50,196 bases of DNA, taken from NCBI GenBank assembly GCA_009693785.1, contig SHWP01000021.1, positions 1-50,196 of the forward strand. The letters run 5' to 3'. Position numbers and translations under genes: made by a program. Origin of the DNA: Rhodospirillaceae bacterium (lineage in GTDB: Bacteria > Pseudomonadota > Alphaproteobacteria > Rhodospirillales > Rhodospirillaceae). The notes below the pieces were generated by a model. The model searched no databases, had not been told where the DNA came from, and was given only the letters and a program-made list of their open reading frames with translations. Below are positions 9,592-18,136 of the stretch, one piece after another (within the stretch, counting starts at the first letter, position 1; every line of letters begins with the position of its first letter).

Positions 9592-10590
9592 TCAGAAAAA
9601 TGATTGGAATGCAGCGACTACACGATGGATGTCGTTTGTCGTTACATCTAGGTGCGTCACCAAGCGTGTTTGCGGACCAATCGCCACCAGAATTCCTTGA
9701 GCATTTAGGTATGAGGATAACTCTTGGCAGCGGTTCCCGGGGACTTCGACGAAGACCATATTGGTATGTGGGCCATCGATACTCAGCGTTGGTATCTGCC
9801 TCAAGCCCGCCGCCAGTGTTGTAGCATTGGCATGGTCGTCAGCTAGACGGTCAACATGATGTTCAAGAGCATGCAGGCACGCGGCAGCGAGAATACCCAC
9901 CTGGCGCATACCGCCCCCCAAAACCTTGCGCCAACGGGCCGCGCGTTCAATTAAATCCCTCTGGCCGACAAGGAGCGTGCCAGCCGGCGCGCCGAGCCCT
10001 TTTGAAAAGCAAATCGACACAGTATCGAATGGCGCGCAGATATCAGACACGGTGAGCCGCGCGCCAACCGCCGCGTTAAATAGACGCGCACCATCGAGAT
10101 GTGTTCCAAGCCCGCGAGAACGAGCCAGCGTAGTCGCCGAAGAAAGATAATCGATGGGTAATATTTTTCCGTCAATTGTGTTCTCCAGGGCCAGTAGGCG
10201 TGTGCGCGCAAAGTGAATATCTGCTGGTTTGATGACCGCGGCGATTTTATCAAGCGACAGTGTTCCGTCGGCCGCATTCTCGATAGGCTGTAGCTGTACG
10301 CTACCCAGAACGGCCGCACCGCCGCCCTCGTACATATAGGAGTGTGCATCTTGACCGACGATCATCGCATCGCCGCGCCCGCAATGAGCCATGATCGCCG
10401 CGAGATTGCTTTGTGTGCCAGATGGGAAAAACAGGGCGGTTTCTTTTCCCGTGCGTTCGGCGATAGCAGAAATAAGGCGGTTCATGGTTGGATCATCGCC
10501 CCAAACATCATCGCCAACCTCAGCTGACAGCATTACGGCACGCATGGCTGGTGTCGGACGCGTGACAGTGTCTGAACGCAGATCGATCAT
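9592..10590 (-). CDS. ltaE: Low-specificity L-threonine aldolase
   Basis: PLP-dependent, aspartate-aminotransferase-fold enzyme splitting L-threonine or L-allo-threonine into glycine and acetaldehyde. It starts with the family hallmark MIDLRSDTVTRPTPAM and has GDDVWGDDPTMNRL. The PLP-binding Lys lies in SICFSKGLGAPAGT at about residue 200. It is 332 residues, the normal length. It is 57 bp downstream of the PurO homologue on the same strand, and both look less GC-rich than their flanks, so they may have been acquired together. Glycine and C1 metabolism would loosely connect the aldolase to purine synthesis, but that link is inference. Confidence 0.93.
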   Translation of the reverse strand: MIDLRSDTVTRPTPAMRAVMLSAEVGDDVWGDDPTMNRLISAIAERTGKETALFFPSGTQSNLAAIMAHCGRGDAMIVGQDAHSYMYEGGGAAVLGSVQLQPIENAADGTLSLDKIAAVIKPADIHFARTRLLALENTIDGKILPIDYLSSATTLARSRGLGTHLDGARLFNAAVGARLTVSDICAPFDTVSICFSKGLGAPAGTLLVGQRDLIERAARWRKVLGGGMRQVGILAAACLHALEHHVDRLADDHANATTLAAGLRQIPTLSIDGPHTNMVFVEVPGNRCQELSSYLNAQGILVAIGPQTRLVTHLDVTTNDIHRVVAAFQSFF

Positions 10591-10647
10591 ATGGGGCCTG
10601 TCGTGGTTAAGGTGTTTTCTAAAATTTTGTCGAGGACAACATCAAGA

Positions 10648-11289
10648 TCACTCATTGGCAATCGACGGTAACCAATGCCCATCCGTCCAGACTGCAGCAA
10701 GCGCACAGACTGGGTTGGAGAATTGCGAAAAGCCATCGCCTGACAATACCTGTTTGGCCAAAGAATCTGCTGAATCAAAAATTAGCCCGTCAGCAAGAAA
10801 TAAGCCGGTCGGTTTTGTTAGATGTTGAGTTGCTGCGATATGGAATTTTTTCTCGGCCAATTGAATCGTCTCGATGTGAAGAGTCTTTGAAGTAACAACT
10901 CCGAGGAATCCCAGGCCTGACGATATGTCAACAATCGCAGCGATTCGCGGCGTCTCCTGACCGTCGCCCTCTACCCCCATGACAGAAAGGACGAAGCTTA
11001 ATGCGTCTTTTGGGTGATGTCCTGCGTTTAGGCGCGAGAGCAGGAGGTCGGTATGAGAGCCATTTGAGACTACGGCCTGCATTCCATGTAGACCGTAAGC
11101 TCGATACAAAATGAAAGTATTATGCTGCGTATCGGCCTCGAATCCCGGGGTTGGCAGAACAAACGCGCCCTGTTCTGAATGTCTTATCTGCCGGTTCGGA
11201 AAACTACGGCTGGCAACCCGATAAAAGATCAATGGCTTGCCGCTGTTTGTCAGGCCAAGACCAACCAGCCGTCCAACATATTGGGTCAT
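10648..11289 (-). CDS. purO: Archaeal-type IMP cyclohydrolase (PurO family)
   Basis: Predicted to close the purine ring, converting FAICAR to IMP. The protein matches the archaeal PurO family (IMP cyclohydrolase-like, NTN-hydrolase fold) along its whole 213 residues. Features I recognise are the N-terminal QYVGRLVGLG, then YRVASRSFPNR, then VVSNGSHTD near the middle, TPRIAA, and a C-terminal FSNPVCALAAVWTDG. Bacteria normally use the C-terminal cyclohydrolase domain of PurH, an unrelated fold, so this family is unexpected here. The start ATG overlaps the stop of a short upstream reading frame (ATGA), suggesting coupled translation. It sits between dnaJ and ltaE. Whether it replaces, supplements or has diverged from PurH activity cannot be told from this window, since purH is not in view. 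Confidence 0.8.
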   Translation of the reverse strand: MTQYVGRLVGLGLTNSGKPLIFYRVASRSFPNRQIRHSEQGAFVLPTPGFEADTQHNTFILYRAYGLHGMQAVVSNGSHTDLLLSRLNAGHHPKDALSFVLSVMGVEGDGQETPRIAAIVDISSGLGFLGVVTSKTLHIETIQLAEKKFHIAATQHLTKPTGLFLADGLIFDSADSLAKQVLSGDGFSQFSNPVCALAAVWTDGHWLPSIANE

Positions 11290-11366
11290 GGCTGCGCCCC
11301 AATCTCAGGCCATGACTGCAATACATTGTGATTATCGATAAATCTGAATGCGATAATTTGAGACAA
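11286..11366 (-). CDS. Possible 26-residue leader peptide coupled to purO
   Basis: A TTG codon at 11364-11366 is preceded, 6 nt away, by a perfect GGAGG (minus strand, 11373-11377). The frame runs 26 codons and ends in TGA overlapping the purO ATG by 2 bases. The same frame is open further upstream to a GTG at 11507 (73 residues), with no recognisable domain. It resembles a translationally coupled leader, but the peptide has no known relatives that I recognise and could be chance. Confidence 0.3.
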   Translation of the reverse strand: MSQIIAFRFIDNHNVLQSWPEIGAQP

Positions 11367-11526
11367 TGGGCACCTCCAGTTTTCGGATGTGCCCAGGCGA
11401 GCGGCTGTGTCTAAACTGCGCTTCCCGGTGGTGGCCCACCTTGATGATTCGCCAGTCGCGCAGGGATTAAAAATATCACTGCTGAATGCGCCACGCAAGC
11501 AACGCACTCGACCTATTCGTTGAGCG

Positions 11527-12657
11527 CTACTTCGCCAGTTCGTCGAGGAATTCTTTGACCCGGTCGAAGAAGCCTTGGGTTTCGGGGCTATAGGTCTTGC
11601 GGTCGCTGTCTTTCTCGAAGTCTTGTAGCAACTTCTTTTGTTTGTCGGTGAGGTTGATGGGCACCTCGATGGCCGCTTCGAGGAAAAAATCTCCGCGCGC
11701 AGTTGAGCGCAGCACCGTCATGCCCTTGCCCTTGAGGCGGAAGCGGTGGCCATGCTGGCAGCCCTTGGGGATGCTCACTTTAACGCGTGAGCCGTCGATA
11801 GAGGGCACCTCGACCTCGCCACCGAGCGCGGCCGTAGTCATGGCCACGGGCATGCGCATGTAAAGGTTGGCGCCATCGCGCTGGAACATGCGATGGGGCT
11901 GAAGGGCGAGAAAAATATATAAATCCCCCGGCGGTGCTCCCGCCAAACCTGCTTCGCCCTCAGAGGCCAAGCGAATGCGCGTGCCTTCTTCCACGCCCGG
12001 AGGAATGGTGACTTCGAGCGATTTGTCTTTGCGGGTGCGGCCTTGGCCACGGCAGGTGGGACAGGGATCGGAAATCACCTGGCCCGCACCCTGACACATG
12101 GGGCACGTGCGCTCGACCGTGAAAAATCCTTGCTGGCTGCGCACCTTGCCTGCTCCGCGGCAGGTGGGGCAGGCCTTGGGCGCCGAGCCGTCTTTGCCGC
12201 CCGATCCCTTGCACGAATCGCAGCTCACCGAGGATGGCACGGTGATCTTGGCCTTCTTACCGTGGAAGGCTTCTTCCACCGTGATTTCCATGTTGTAGCG
12301 CAGGTCTTGGCCGCGCGCCGCGCCGCGCCCGCCCCCCCGGCGCGCGCCGCCGCCCATGATGTCGCCAAACATCTCGTCGAAAATATCGGCGAAGCCACCA
12401 AAGCCGAAACCGCCACCGCCGCCGCTCCCATGCTCGAAGGCCGCGTGGCCATACCGGTCGTAAGCGGCGCGTTTCTGTTCGTCTTTCAGAACATCGTAGG
12501 CCTGGGTGATGTCTTTGAATCTAGTCTCGGCCGCCTTGTCGCCCGGATTCTTGTCGGGGTGATGCTGCATGGCGAGCTTGCGATAGGCTTTTTTCACGTC
12601 ATCGAGCGACGCGCCTTTCGCAACACCGAGCAGTTCGTATAAATCCTGCTTCGCCAT
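11527..12657 (-). CDS. dnaJ: Chaperone DnaJ (Hsp40)
   Basis: Co-chaperone that delivers unfolded substrates to DnaK and stimulates its ATPase. The J domain has HHPDKNPGD with the essential HPD. It is followed by a Gly/Phe-rich linker ([20 protein letters not shown]). Four zinc-finger repeats follow ([32 protein letters not shown]), making it a type I DnaJ. The 376 residues match E. coli DnaJ exactly. It lies downstream of dnaK on the same strand across a 177-bp gap that contains an inverted pair of REP-like palindromes. Confidence 0.98.
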   Translation of the reverse strand: MAKQDLYELLGVAKGASLDDVKKAYRKLAMQHHPDKNPGDKAAETRFKDITQAYDVLKDEQKRAAYDRYGHAAFEHGSGGGGGFGFGGFADIFDEMFGDIMGGGARRGGGRGAARGQDLRYNMEITVEEAFHGKKAKITVPSSVSCDSCKGSGGKDGSAPKACPTCRGAGKVRSQQGFFTVERTCPMCQGAGQVISDPCPTCRGQGRTRKDKSLEVTIPPGVEEGTRIRLASEGEAGLAGAPPGDLYIFLALQPHRMFQRDGANLYMRMPVAMTTAALGGEVEVPSIDGSRVKVSIPKGCQHGHRFRLKGKGMTVLRSTARGDFFLEAAIEVPINLTDKQKKLLQDFEKDSDRKTYSPETQGFFDRVKEFLDELAK

Positions 12658-12693
12658 GACCGCTCTTCAAAAAGCGACAAAACAAAACTTGTC

Positions 12694-12780
12694 ATCGCCC
12701 GGTTTACCCGGGCGATCCATCGCGCCGCACGCGCTGGCATGACGGGATAAAACATGGATGGCCCGAATAAATCGGGCCAT
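12694..12780. repeat. Inverted pair of REP-like palindromes between dnaK and dnaJ
   Basis: Two 9-bp perfect stem-loops: ATCGCCCGG/CCGGGCGAT at 12694-12716 with a 5-nt loop, and ATGGCCCGA/TCGGGCCAT at 12758-12780 with a 5-nt loop. The first, with flanks, reads GTCAT-C-GCCCG...CGGGC-G-ATCCAT. The second on the other strand reads GTCAT-G-GCCCG...CGGGC-C-ATCCAT. They are therefore two copies of one element facing each other, and they differ by compensatory changes that keep the stems paired. In the dnaKJ transcript they could tune the dnaK:dnaJ ratio by partial termination or by stabilising upstream mRNA. Confidence 0.75.
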
Positions 12781-12834
12781 GACATGGCGGCTCATTGTCT
12801 CTTGTTTGCGCCGCATCGGCGGGAACCGATGTGG

Positions 12835-14748
12835 TTATTTCTTGTCCTTATCGACTTCCTCGAAATCGGCGTCGACTACGTCGTCCTTCTTCTCGGCGCC
12901 GGGCGTATCGCCACCGCCCGCTTCGCCCGCGGCCGCAGCACCCGGGTCTTGCTTGTACATGGCCTCGCCCATTTTCATGGAGGCTTGCATCAAGGCGCTG
13001 GTCGCCTCTTTGATTTTGTCGGCGTCGCCCGAATCAAGCACATCGCGCACCGCCTTGAGCTTGGCTTCGATCTCGGCCTTATCGGCGGGCGGAATTTTAT
13101 CGCCATGCTCTTTCAGGTTCTTCTCGGTCGAGTGCGCAAGGCTATCGGCCTGGTTACGCGCATCCACCGCCGCGCGGCGCTTCTTATCTTCGTCGGCGTG
13201 GGCTTCGGCGTCCTTGACCATCTTCTTGATGTCGTCATCCGACAGGCCGCCCGAAGCTTGAATGCGGATTTGCTGTTCTTTGTTAGTGGCCTTGTCCTTG
13301 GCCGAGACATTCACAATGCCGTTGGCGTCGATGTCGAAGGTCACTTCCACTTGCGGCACGCCACGCGGGGCTGAGGGAATGCCAACCAAATCGAACTGGC
13401 CAAGTAACTTATTATCTGCGGCCATCTCGCGTTCGCCTTGGAATACGCGAATGGTCACTGCGGTTTGATTGTCTTCCGCGGTGGAGAACACCTGGCTTTT
13501 ACGCGTGGGTATGGTGGTGTTGCGTTCGATCAAGCGCGTGAACACGCCGCCTAGCGTTTCGATGCCCAGCGACAGTGGCGTGACGTCGAGAAGCAGAACG
13601 TCCTTCACTTCGCCCTTGAGCACGCCCGCCTGAATAGCCGCGCCTACGGCCACCACTTCGTCGGGGTTCACGCCCTTGTGCGGTTCGCGGCCGAAGAATT
13701 GTTTGACGACCTCTTGCACCTTGGGCATGCGGATCATGCCGCCCACCAGCACGACTTCGTCGATCTCGCTGGCCTTGAGGCCTGCGTCTTTCAACGCCTG
13801 CTTGCAAGGCTCGATGGTTTTTTGAATCAGGTCGTCGACCAAGGCTTCGAGCTTGGCGCGCGTGAGTTTGATGTTGAGGTGCTTGGGTCCGTTTTGATCG
13901 GCGGTGATAAACGGCAGGTTCACTTCCGTTTGAGTCGTGCTGGAGAGTTCGATTTTGGCCTTCTCGGCCGCTTCCTTCAGGCGTTGAAGAGCCAATCGAT
14001 CCTTGCGCAGGTCGATGGTGTTTTCTTTTTTGAATTCGTCGGCAAGGTAATCAATGATGCGCGCATCGAAATCTTCACCGCCCAAGAACGTATCGCCGTT
14101 GGTGGATTTAACTTCAAACACGCCATCGCCGATTTCCAGCACGGAGACGTCGAACGTGCCGCCGCCGAGATCGTAAACCGCGATGGTGCCGTTTTTCTTT
14201 TTATCCAAACCATAGGCAAGAGCGGCCGCCGTGGGCTCGTTGATGATGCGCAGCACATTGAGGCCGGCAATTTTGCCAGCATCTTTCGTGGCTTGGCGCT
14301 GGCTGTCGTTAAAGTAGGCAGGAACGGTGATAACCGCTTCGGTGACTTTTTCGCCGAGGTAGGCTTCGGCGGTTTCTTTCATTTTAATTAGCGTCTGCGC
14401 CGAGACCTGGCTGGGCGCATGCTTTTCGCCGCGCACTTCAACCCAAGCGTCGCCGTTGTCGGCTTTGACGATCTTGTAGGGAACAAGCTTCTTGCTCTTC
14501 TCGATCATCGGGTCTTCATAGCGGCGACCCATGAGGCGCTTGATGGCGAACAATGTCGCTTCCGGATTCGTGACCGCTTGGCGCTTGGCGGGTTGTCCGA
14601 CGAGGCGTTCGCCCGAGTCCGAAAACGCGACGATGGACGGCGTGGTGCGCGCACCCTCGGCGTTCTCGATCACCTTAGGGTTCTTGCCCTCCATGATGGC
14701 GACGCACGAATTGGTGGTGCCGAGGTCGATACCGATAACTTTGCCCAT
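12835..14748 (-). CDS. dnaK: Chaperone DnaK (Hsp70)
   Basis: ATP-driven chaperone for folding and disaggregation. The N-terminus [16 protein letters not shown] is the first Hsp70 signature. The second ([19 protein letters not shown]) and third ([17 protein letters not shown]) signatures follow, then the substrate-binding domain and a C-terminal acidic tail ending near EEVDKDKK. At 637 residues it has the expected length. The start ATG has a good AAGGA ribosome-binding site 6 nt upstream. A candidate promoter lies about 185 bp upstream (14932-14959). The partner grpE and the repressor gene hrcA lie 3.4-5 kb away on the same strand, separated by unrelated genes. Confidence 0.98.
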   Translation of the reverse strand: MGKVIGIDLGTTNSCVAIMEGKNPKVIENAEGARTTPSIVAFSDSGERLVGQPAKRQAVTNPEATLFAIKRLMGRRYEDPMIEKSKKLVPYKIVKADNGDAWVEVRGEKHAPSQVSAQTLIKMKETAEAYLGEKVTEAVITVPAYFNDSQRQATKDAGKIAGLNVLRIINEPTAAALAYGLDKKKNGTIAVYDLGGGTFDVSVLEIGDGVFEVKSTNGDTFLGGEDFDARIIDYLADEFKKENTIDLRKDRLALQRLKEAAEKAKIELSSTTQTEVNLPFITADQNGPKHLNIKLTRAKLEALVDDLIQKTIEPCKQALKDAGLKASEIDEVVLVGGMIRMPKVQEVVKQFFGREPHKGVNPDEVVAVGAAIQAGVLKGEVKDVLLLDVTPLSLGIETLGGVFTRLIERNTTIPTRKSQVFSTAEDNQTAVTIRVFQGEREMAADNKLLGQFDLVGIPSAPRGVPQVEVTFDIDANGIVNVSAKDKATNKEQQIRIQASGGLSDDDIKKMVKDAEAHADEDKKRRAAVDARNQADSLAHSTEKNLKEHGDKIPPADKAEIEAKLKAVRDVLDSGDADKIKEATSALMQASMKMGEAMYKQDPGAAAAGEAGGGDTPGAEKKDDVVDADFEEVDKDKK

Positions 14749-15050
14749 GACTTATCCTTTTCTGTGGCGGACATCCGAAACCCGGTTAGGCATCGCGGGC
14801 GTCCCCTAGGGTTTAAGGTTCATTCCGAGGGGTGGGACAGGCGGGCCTGGAATAGCTGAATGCTGGGCCAATCCGCCCCGGCAATTCCGCCCACCCCCGA
14901 CCAAACTGTCGCACCCCTGAAGTTCGGGGGTTATATAGGGGGGGCTTTCACCCCCGCAACAGCCGAACCAGGATTGCAAGCCAGGAACCGCCTCTTTTTT
15001 GGGGGGTGAGGGCGACTCGTAGCGGCCTGAACGGACCCTTTTTGAGCCTT
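14749..15050. other. Divergent regulatory region between dnaK and alkB
   Basis: This 302-bp gap carries the upstream regions of dnaK (minus) and alkB (plus). It contains runs of G and C around 14915-14955, the candidate dnaK promoter, and the AAGGA ribosome-binding site of dnaK. I saw no CIRCE inverted repeat (TTAGCACTC-N9-GAGTGCTAA), the usual HrcA operator. A GTG at 15006 could extend alkB into this region. Confidence 0.6.
14932..14959 (-). promoter_or_regulatory. Candidate promoter of dnaK
   Basis: On the minus strand TTGCGG (14954-14959) is spaced 16 nt from TATATA (14932-14937). The C run just before the -10 box (CCCCTATATA) also resembles the CCCCATAT of alphaproteobacterial heat-shock sigma-32 promoters, but I find no CTTGAA at the right distance. 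The leader to dnaK would be about 180 nt. Confidence 0.4.
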
Positions 15051-15701
15051 ATGACCCCAAACCGGGCTGCCATAGCCGATCTTTTCCCCTCAAAACTGCC
15101 CGATGGGTGTGTTTTTAGGCCCGGATTGCTGGATTTGAGCTGCCAAAAAGCCCTTTTGGCGGCGGTTCGAGAGGTCGAGACCACGGCCCCAACGGCAAGG
15201 GTTCTGACTAAAACAGGGGGTTATACGTCGGCAGCCATCACCAATTGCGGTCAGGCCGGGTGGTGGAGCGATGCCAAGGGCTACCGCTACGAGACGATGA
15301 ACCCCTTAACCCACCAGCCTTGGCCAGCACTGCCGGATGTTTTTCGCAAAGCTGTGGCCGATGCAGTGCGCGGCACGCCTTGGTCCGGCTTTACGCCAGA
15401 TGCGTGCTTGATCAATTTCTATGAGCCCGGCGCCAAGATGGGCCTGCATCAAGACAAAGACGAAAGGGATTTTTCACAGCCCATCGTGACGGTGTGTTTG
15501 GGCGACGATGCGGAGTTCATGATTGGTGGTCTGAAGCGCAATGAAAAAACGGACGTGATTATCGTGCGAAGTGGCGATGTACTGATCATGGGTGGGCAAA
15601 GCCGCTTGCGATTCCACGGCGTGCGCAAAATTTATCCGGGCACGGGATCGCTGCCGTTAGTGATCGGACGCTATGGTCTGACGTTCAGAAAAGCACTGTA
15701 G
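15051..15701 (+). CDS. alkB: AlkB-type DNA/RNA oxidative demethylase
   Basis: Fe(II)/2-oxoglutarate dioxygenase that repairs 1-methyladenine and 3-methylcytosine. With the ATG at 15051 the protein is 216 residues, the same as E. coli AlkB, and the key residues align almost one to one. The metal ligands are His133 and Asp135 (GLHQDKDE) and His189 (LRFHGV); the 2-oxoglutarate-binding arginines lie in GRYGLTFRKA at 207 and 213. TPGGYT-like and TNCG substrate-loop motifs are present (TKTGGYTSAAITNCG). A GTG at 15006 would add 15 residues. It is the only plus-strand gene in the heat-shock region and diverges from dnaK. No ada gene is adjacent. Confidence 0.95.
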   Translation: MTPNRAAIADLFPSKLPDGCVFRPGLLDLSCQKALLAAVREVETTAPTARVLTKTGGYTSAAITNCGQAGWWSDAKGYRYETMNPLTHQPWPALPDVFRKAVADAVRGTPWSGFTPDACLINFYEPGAKMGLHQDKDERDFSQPIVTVCLGDDAEFMIGGLKRNEKTDVIIVRSGDVLIMGGQSRLRFHGVRKIYPGTGSLPLVIGRYGLTFRKAL

Positions 15702-15798
15702 AGTTTGCACCGAGTATCAGTCGACGTACATCATCGAGCCAGTCGTCCGCCGCATGGCTTCCACCTGCGATATACCAGCAGTGGCCTCCAGTCTTCGG

Positions 15799-16293
15799 TT
15801 AGGGTTTCCCGTAAAGCAGCTCGAATGTTTCTACCCAGACCGGCATGTCGTCCGACACACTGAGGCCAAGGGGCTTGAGCAAGTTGTTCCAATAAACCGT
15901 GTGCATGGGTTTCCAGATCGCGAGATCGCGCACCGGTGAGCCATCAATCGCGATGTCCTTGGCGCTCACCGCACCGAACGCAACTTGATATACGTCCGTC
16001 AGACGCACCAACAACGTTGGTGTGCCATCAAAGCCGATGAGAATGATATTGTCGCCAACCTGCGGCACAGGCTGATCCGTGCGCGCGACAATCCAAGGCA
16101 ACGTGAACGTTCCGGTTTTGTCCTTGGCTTTAATTAAATCGATGATCTGTTGCGTCGTGGGCGCATCAAGCCCGATCCAGCGCACTTGAAAATCCGCGCC
16201 AAGTTTCCCGGTAGCCAGGGCCGTTTTCGCTTTTTGAAAAAAAGCGGCGAGCGCGGCGGAACTCGGCCGGATTGGGCCTTCAGGCAGATACAT
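15799..16293 (-). CDS. ASCH-domain protein, copy 2
   Basis: Small cytoplasmic protein of the ASCH/DUF984 type, a PUA-like fold thought to bind RNA or nucleotides. It has DKTGTFTLPWI near the middle, NIILIGFDGTPTLLVRLTDVYQV, and a C-terminal AIWKPMHTVYWNNL, matching the family pattern of a K-T-x-T-x-S-like strand, a beta barrel and a final W-x3-H-x2-[FW]. It is clearly paralogous to the gene 8 bp upstream. ATG 16293 was preferred to a GTG one codon earlier. Function is unknown; ASCH proteins have been proposed to act in translation control, and one bacterial member is an amidohydrolase on modified cytidine. Confidence 0.75.
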   Translation of the reverse strand: MYLPEGPIRPSSAALAAFFQKAKTALATGKLGADFQVRWIGLDAPTTQQIIDLIKAKDKTGTFTLPWIVARTDQPVPQVGDNIILIGFDGTPTLLVRLTDVYQVAFGAVSAKDIAIDGSPVRDLAIWKPMHTVYWNNLLKPLGLSVSDDMPVWVETFELLYGKP

Positions 16294-16301
16294 CACGCAG
16301 C

Positions 16302-16811
16302 CTAAGCCACCGTTGAGGGAATCTTAGGGTACGCCACCCGGAAGCGTTCGACACAAACAGGCATGTCGTCGACGGCCTGCATACCAACTTCGGCCAATTG
16401 ACCGCTCCACAGTTTCCAATGCACCTCGCGCCAGGCCGAAACCTCGCGCATGGCCGGACCATCAAGTGCAGTGTGCTGCGGGCCGATATCGCGCCACGCC
16501 GTGAGTTCAAGGCCCGTGGTTTGCAGCAAGATTTTGGGTTGGCCGTCGTACGTGCACAGCGCCACTTGCTCGGCGATAAAGGGACGGGTCTCGGGTTTTT
16601 TCTCGTGCAGCCAAACCAGAGAGAATGTGCCGGTTTTATTGCCGCTCGCGACAATGTTGAGAATTTTATTCACCGACTCGTGACCAAATCCGATACAGCG
16701 CGGCCGCACCTGACTGCCAATGCGTTCGTTCGGCAAAGCGGTGCGGCATGTGTCAAGAAATGCCGAAAGTGCTGCGGGGTTGGCCGGTGTGGGCTTGGGA
16801 ACGTTGGACAC
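16302..16811 (-). CDS. ASCH-domain protein, copy 1
   Basis: Paralogue of the following gene with the same order of motifs: ESVNKILNIVASGNKTGTFS, VALCTYDGQPKILLQTTGLE, then MREVSAWREVHWKLW at the domain end. The last of these is the classic ASCH W-R-x2-H-x3-[FW] motif. It is 169 residues, the usual single-domain length. The two copies are 8 bp apart and diverged well below gene-conversion levels, so this is an old tandem duplication or two-subunit arrangement. Both sit between dnaK and grpE, downstream of the sugar dehydrogenase. No function is assigned. Confidence 0.75.
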   Translation of the reverse strand: MSNVPKPTPANPAALSAFLDTCRTALPNERIGSQVRPRCIGFGHESVNKILNIVASGNKTGTFSLVWLHEKKPETRPFIAEQVALCTYDGQPKILLQTTGLELTAWRDIGPQHTALDGPAMREVSAWREVHWKLWSGQLAEVGMQAVDDMPVCVERFRVAYPKIPSTVA

Positions 16812-16822
16812 GAATGTTGCTC

Positions 16823-18061
16823 CTATTTACCAGTGTAGCTCACGCGCCAAACGACATCGCCGACATCATCGGCAATCAGCAAGCTTCCGTCGTTGGCCAT
16901 GGTAACGCCCGAAGGCCGCCCCCACACTTCGGCTTTTTCGTCACCCTTGCCCCAAAAGCCCGCCACAAAAACGATATAATGATCGGCCGGTTTTCCATTC
17001 ACCCAGGGCACATAAGCCACGTTGTAGCCACGCGGTTGGGCCGCGTTCCACGAGCCATGCAACCCGACAAACGCGCCACCTTGGAATTCTTTAGGAAATT
17101 TTGTGCCAGTGGAAAATGTAAGTCCGACAGGCGCGGAGTGTGAGCGGATCGGCGTATCGGGCACGATCGCCTTGGCCACGATATCTGGGCGCCTATCGCC
17201 GAAGCGGGGTTGTAAATTCTTTCCCATATAGCTGTAAGGCCAGCCATAGAAACCGCCATCGGCGACCTTGGTAAAATAGTCAGGCACCAGCTCATTGCCC
17301 AAACCATCGCGCTCGTTCACAACCGTGTAGATATCGGTGGTGCCGGGATAGAACGCCGTGCCCACCGGATTGCGCAAACCCCTAGCAAACGTGCGCTGGC
17401 CCGTACCATCGATGTTGAATTCTTGAATGCCCGCGCGCGGGTCGGGCTCTTCGTTGATGTTGCCACGCGAGCCAATCGATACATAAAACTTTGAGCCATC
17501 CGGATGCAACGTGACTGTGCGCGTGGAATGCCCGCTGCCATCGGATATCGCGCCGTCCTTGGTGACTTGTTGCGGCTTGGCGCTGGCTGTCATGTCGCCT
17601 GATTTATAAGGCAAACGCCAAACAGCAGCCGTATCACCGATCAGAATAAAATCTTTCCCAATCGCGATACCAAACGGCCCGCGAAACCCCTCAGCGAAGG
17701 TGGACACCCCTTCGGCCTTGCCGTCGCCATTGGCATCGCGCAGCACCAAAATCTTCCCTGCCCCTTGGGCTGCGACAAAAATATCGCCATTGGGTGCGAG
17801 CGCCAGATTGCGTGCATCATCCAATTTCTCGGCGAACAGGTTGACCGCAAAGCCATTCATGACCTTTGGAACCGTGCCTTCGGGGCGCGGAATACTGTGC
17901 GACGGGTTGGCGGGGCTTGGCGGCTGATACGGTACGGGCAAGGCCGCCAAATCGATCTTCACTTTATCGCCTGGTGTTTGATCGGACATTTGGCCCGCCG
18001 CGGGCAATGCGGCAGCCATACCCAAGCCGAGAACAAGGACGCCAGTGGTCTGTCTGATCAT
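16823..18061 (-). CDS. Secreted PQQ-type sugar (sorbosone/glucose) dehydrogenase-like protein
   Basis: Six-bladed beta-propeller of the soluble glucose/L-sorbosone dehydrogenase family, expected in the periplasm and using PQQ. The ATG at 18061 is chosen because GGAG lies 8 nt upstream and it gives a clean signal peptide (hydrophobic VLVLGLGMAAAL, cleavage near AAG/Q). Propeller motifs are plain: FAEGFRGPFGIAIGKD, VSIGSRGNINEE, ARGLRNPVGTAFYPGT, VVNERDGLGNELVPDYF and GGFYGWPYSY. It is 412 residues, normal for the family. The actual substrate is unknown and no PQQ synthesis genes are in view. It starts 75 bp downstream of grpE. Confidence 0.85.
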   Translation of the reverse strand: MIRQTTGVLVLGLGMAAALPAAGQMSDQTPGDKVKIDLAALPVPYQPPSPANPSHSIPRPEGTVPKVMNGFAVNLFAEKLDDARNLALAPNGDIFVAAQGAGKILVLRDANGDGKAEGVSTFAEGFRGPFGIAIGKDFILIGDTAAVWRLPYKSGDMTASAKPQQVTKDGAISDGSGHSTRTVTLHPDGSKFYVSIGSRGNINEEPDPRAGIQEFNIDGTGQRTFARGLRNPVGTAFYPGTTDIYTVVNERDGLGNELVPDYFTKVADGGFYGWPYSYMGKNLQPRFGDRRPDIVAKAIVPDTPIRSHSAPVGLTFSTGTKFPKEFQGGAFVGLHGSWNAAQPRGYNVAYVPWVNGKPADHYIVFVAGFWGKGDEKAEVWGRPSGVTMANDGSLLIADDVGDVVWRVSYTGK

Positions 18062-18136
18062 CGTGCGGGCTCCAATCATGCAGGCAAAATTCGCGTGCGA
18101 TGTTGCCTGCATGAGCGTTCGCCCTCAAGCAGACTT

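Noticed and set aside
9015-9824. 269-codon plus-strand frame across dapB and the ltaE end
   Set aside because: It is antisense to dapB and threonine aldolase, both of which have complete family motifs; no recognisable protein results.
12043-14391. Several long plus-strand frames over dnaJ and dnaK
   Set aside because: Shadow frames of highly biased chaperone genes; such antisense open frames are common in GC-rich DNA.
14749-15050. HrcA-binding CIRCE element upstream of dnaK
   Set aside because: Searched by eye for TTAGCACTC and GAGTGCTAA or close variants; none found here or upstream of hrcA.
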